From: Lutibacter sp.
GTDB taxonomy: Bacteria; Bacteroidota; Bacteroidia; Flavobacteriales; Flavobacteriaceae
Assembly: GCA_002733285.1 (NCBI GenBank)
Contig: NVVE01000002.1
Coordinates: 26,228 to 33,913, forward strand
Direction: 5' to 3'
DNA: 7,686 nt
The notes under the pieces are model-generated. The model saw nothing but the letters and a program-made list of their open reading frames with translations. It was not told where the DNA came from and ran no database searches. Below are positions 5,806 through 7,686 of this stretch, one piece after another. The stretch's first letter is position 1. Every line of letters begins with the position of its first letter. A program made the position numbers and the translations under genes.

Positions 5806-6690
5806 ATGGAAGAAAGTAAAAAATCAAACAGTAAGGTAATTGTTATAGTTTTAGCTATATTGTTATTGGGTGCTATAGCATACACGTTCTACAACAATTC
5901 AGAGCATAAAAAGTTAACGGATGCTATTGAAGAAGAAAAGATTGAAATTGAAGGGAATTTAGATAGCATGATTGTTAAATATGAAGAGGCTATTGGTCAA
6001 AATACAGCGATGTCTAATGAATTATCTCTAGAAAGAGATAGAATAATAGCATTGAGAGATTCTGTTAAGGGCTTGAAAGCAACGAATTACAGTTTAATTC
6101 GTCGTTATAGAAAGCAAATTTCTAAATTGGAAGAAACGAACAGACGTTTGTTTTTCATGACCGATTCTTTAACAAGTGTAAACAAGTTGTTAGCAATTGA
6201 TTTGGATAGTGCAACTATTAAAATTTCAAAACAATTAGCTCAGAATGACACCTTAACACTACAAAACTTACAATTGTCTGAAAAAGTGGCTATTGGATCA
6301 GTTTTAAAAGTTAATTCAGCTAAAATAATTGCGATGCGCGAACGTTCTAATGGTAAGTTAGTAGAAACGTCACGATCAAGAAATACAGATGCATTTAGAT
6401 TTAACTTTACCATTGCACAGAACGAAATCGCTGAACAAGGTGAACGAGCTTTGTACATTCAATTGTTAGATATGAATGGAAATACGTTAGTTAGCAAAGG
6501 AGAGTTGATGTTGTTTGATGGTACTTCTGTAAATTACAGTGATGCTACTACCGTAAATTATTTAAACGAAACTGTTGACGTAATTTCGTTAATTGAAGTT
6601 GATAGAGATACTATTGTAAAAGGTCTTTATACGGTAAATATTTATATAGAAAATAAACTTATTGGAGCAACTCAAATTACTTTAAAGTAA
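5806..6690 (+). CDS. Membrane-anchored coiled-coil protein of unknown function
   Basis: I do not recognise a characterised family. The 294-residue product has a short charged N-terminus (MEESKKSNSK), one transmembrane segment at about 11-29 (VIVIVLAILLLGAIAYTFY), and a long charged helical region at about 34-160, rich in Glu, Lys, Leu and Ile with heptad-like spacing (for example LSLERDRIIALRDSVKGL and KQISKLEETNRRLF). A C-terminal part of about 165-294 is predicted beta-rich (FRFNFTIAQNEI, ALYIQLLDMNGNTLV, GLYTVNIYIENKLIGATQITL). The first segment could be a signal anchor with the coiled coil and beta domain in the periplasm. I recall similar flavobacterial proteins being labelled as ParA chromosome-partitioning proteins, but no Walker A (GxxxxGK[ST]) or other ATPase motif is present. 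The gene has its own -7 box and a strong terminator, so it is probably monocistronic. It lies between the divergent comF-like gene and glyS. Confidence 0.85.
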   Translation: MEESKKSNSKVIVIVLAILLLGAIAYTFYNNSEHKKLTDAIEEEKIEIEGNLDSMIVKYEEAIGQNTAMSNELSLERDRIIALRDSVKGLKATNYSLIRRYRKQISKLEETNRRLFFMTDSLTSVNKLLAIDLDSATIKISKQLAQNDTLTLQNLQLSEKVAIGSVLKVNSAKIIAMRERSNGKLVETSRSRNTDAFRFNFTIAQNEIAEQGERALYIQLLDMNGNTLVSKGELMLFDGTSVNYSDATTVNYLNETVDVISLIEVDRDTIVKGLYTVNIYIENKLIGATQITLK

Positions 6691-6725
6691 TTAACTCCAG
6701 ATTAGTATTATTTAATGTTATTGGG

Positions 6726-6763
6726 GTGGAAATAGTTTCGGCTATTTCCACTTTTTATTTTTT
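6726..6763 (+). terminator. Strong Rho-independent terminator after the coiled-coil gene
   Basis: GTGGAAATAG (6726-6735) and CTATTTCCAC (6742-6751) form a perfect 10-bp stem with a 6-nt loop (TTTCGG). It is followed at once by a T tract with one A (6752-6763). This is the clearest regulatory element in the window. It lies 35 bp after the stop codon and separates this gene from glyS, implying that glyS needs its own promoter. Confidence 0.93.
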
Positions 6764-6780
6764 AGTGTTAAAACCTTTCC

Positions 6781-6788
6781 TATTTTTG
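6781..6788 (+). promoter_or_regulatory. -7 promoter box immediately before glyS
   Basis: TATTTTTG matches TAnnTTTG perfectly and is the only such box between the upstream terminator (ending 6763) and the glyS ATG at 6793. Only four bases separate them. Because transcription in Bacteroidota starts a few bases after this box, the start would fall at or next to the ATG. No clear -33 TTG is present; the expected place is occupied by the terminator's T tract (TTTAG at 6761-6765). Confidence 0.5.
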
Positions 6789-6792
6789 CAAA

Positions 6793-7686
6793 ATGGCAAA
6801 TCAAGAAGATCAATTTAAAAAAGTAGTTTCACACGCAAAAGAATACGGATACGTATTTCAATCAAGTGAAATATATGACGGTTTGAGTGCCGTATACGAC
6901 TATGCTCAAAATGGCGTAGAATTAAAGAAAAATATTAGAGATTACTGGTGGAAGGCAATGGTGCAAATGCACGAAAACATTGTGGGCCTTGATGCTGCCA
7001 TTTTTATGCATCCAACAACTTGGAAAGCCTCAGGGCATGTTGATGCTTTTAGTGATCCTTTAATTGATAATAAAGACTCTAAAAAGAGGTATCGAGCCGA
7101 TGTATTGGTTGAAGATTATGTTGCAAAGCTTGAAGGGAAAATTGAAAAGGAAGTGAAAAAAGCGGCAAAACGCTTTGGGGATTCTTTTGATCAAGCGCAG
7201 TTTTTAGCAACAAATGCACGAGTTTTAGGGTATAAAGAGAAAGGTGAAGCTATTTTAAAACGCTTAGGTCAATCTTTAGAAAAAGAAGATTTAGCGGATG
7301 TCAAAGCTTTAATTGAAGAATTGGGAATTGTTTGTCCGTTGTCAGGTTCAAAAAATTGGACTGATGTGAAGCAATTTAATTTGATGTTTGAGACTAAATT
7401 AGGTGCTTCTGCAGAGACTGCAATGGACTTATATTTACGACCAGAAACGGCACAAGGGATATTTGTAAACTTTTCAAACGTGCAAAAAACTGGGAGAATG
7501 AAAATTCCTTTCGGAATAGCACAAACAGGAAAAGCATTTAGAAATGAAATAGTTGCGCGTCAGTTTATCTTCCGTATGCGTGAGTTTGAACAGATGGAAA
7601 TGCAATTTTTTGTCCGTCCTGGAACACAAAAGGAATGGTATGAACAATGGAAAGAAACTCGTTTAAAATGGCACTTGTCGTTAGGA
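6793..7686 (+). CDS. glyS: Glycyl-tRNA synthetase, dimeric class II type (5' part, runs off the window)
   Basis: The frame from ATG 6793 stays open for 298 codons to the window end with no stop, so the gene is cut by the window edge; relatives have roughly 500 residues. The N-terminus (MANQEDQFKKVVSHAKEYG, then YVFQSSEIYDGLSAVYDYAQNG) matches bacteroidotal GlyRS closely and fixes the start. Further family landmarks are WKASGHVDAFSDPL (77-90), LRPETAQG (215-222) in the glycine and ATP site, and class II motif 2 (FRNEI 249-253, then FIFRMREFEQME 258-269). Motif 3 and the anticodon-binding domain lie beyond the edge. The enzyme charges tRNA-Gly with glycine in the cytosol, using ATP. This is the single-chain alpha2 form, not the alpha2-beta2 GlyQ/GlyS pair of proteobacteria. 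A strong terminator upstream and an adjacent -7 box indicate independent transcription. Confidence 0.97.
   Translation, partial: MANQEDQFKKVVSHAKEYGYVFQSSEIYDGLSAVYDYAQNGVELKKNIRDYWWKAMVQMHENIVGLDAAIFMHPTTWKASGHVDAFSDPLIDNKDSKKRYRADVLVEDYVAKLEGKIEKEVKKAAKRFGDSFDQAQFLATNARVLGYKEKGEAILKRLGQSLEKEDLADVKALIEELGIVCPLSGSKNWTDVKQFNLMFETKLGASAETAMDLYLRPETAQGIFVNFSNVQKTGRMKIPFGIAQTGKAFRNEIVARQFIFRMREFEQMEMQFFVRPGTQKEWYEQWKETRLKWHLSLG

Noticed and set aside
6240..6458. 72-codon minus-strand open frame
   Set aside because: It is antisense within the coiled-coil gene, which has its own promoter and terminator; no independent support.

Overview
The window looks like ordinary chromosomal DNA from a member of the Bacteroidota, most likely the Flavobacteriaceae. 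The evidence is strongly AT-rich sequence, absence of clear Shine-Dalgarno sites, perfect matches to the Bacteroidota -7 promoter box (TAnnTTTG) before all four plus-strand genes, and protein types typical of the group: an outer-membrane barrel ending in Phe, a Big_5-type lipoprotein with an Asn before the lipid Cys, and a single-chain dimeric-type glycyl-tRNA synthetase. No mobile element, CRISPR array, tRNA, rRNA or phage gene is visible.

Layout. Bases 20-1363 hold two minus-strand genes: an outer-membrane beta-barrel protein and a short ArsC/Spx-family protein with a CxxC motif. Diverging from the latter is a DinB-superfamily gene (1443-1898), followed by a PLP-dependent cystathionine gamma-synthase/lyase gene (2042-3187). 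Converging on that is a minus-strand pair that may be co-transcribed: comF-like (5596-4910), then a large lipoprotein with an N-terminal Ig-like domain (4814-3216). A 209-bp divergent spacer leads to a plus-strand gene for a membrane-anchored coiled-coil protein of unknown function (5806-6690). This is closed by the best terminator in the window (6726-6763). The 5' part of glyS (6793 to the window end, 298 codons, no stop) follows.

How the genes may relate. The comF-like gene, the lipoprotein and the coiled-coil gene cluster next to glyS but share no obvious pathway. The ArsC/Spx-like, DinB and cystathionine enzymes are neighbours that could all touch sulfur or low-molecular-weight thiol chemistry; that is inference from family membership only. 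The longest stretch without a gene is 209 bp (5597-5805), and it shows only the promoter of the coiled-coil gene.

I did not find a convincing undescribed system. The points most worth checking are a -7 box only 4 nt before the glyS start (possible leaderless mRNA), a promoter that overrides the longest-frame start of the DinB gene, weak hairpins built over the stop codons of four genes, and the uncharacterised coiled-coil protein.
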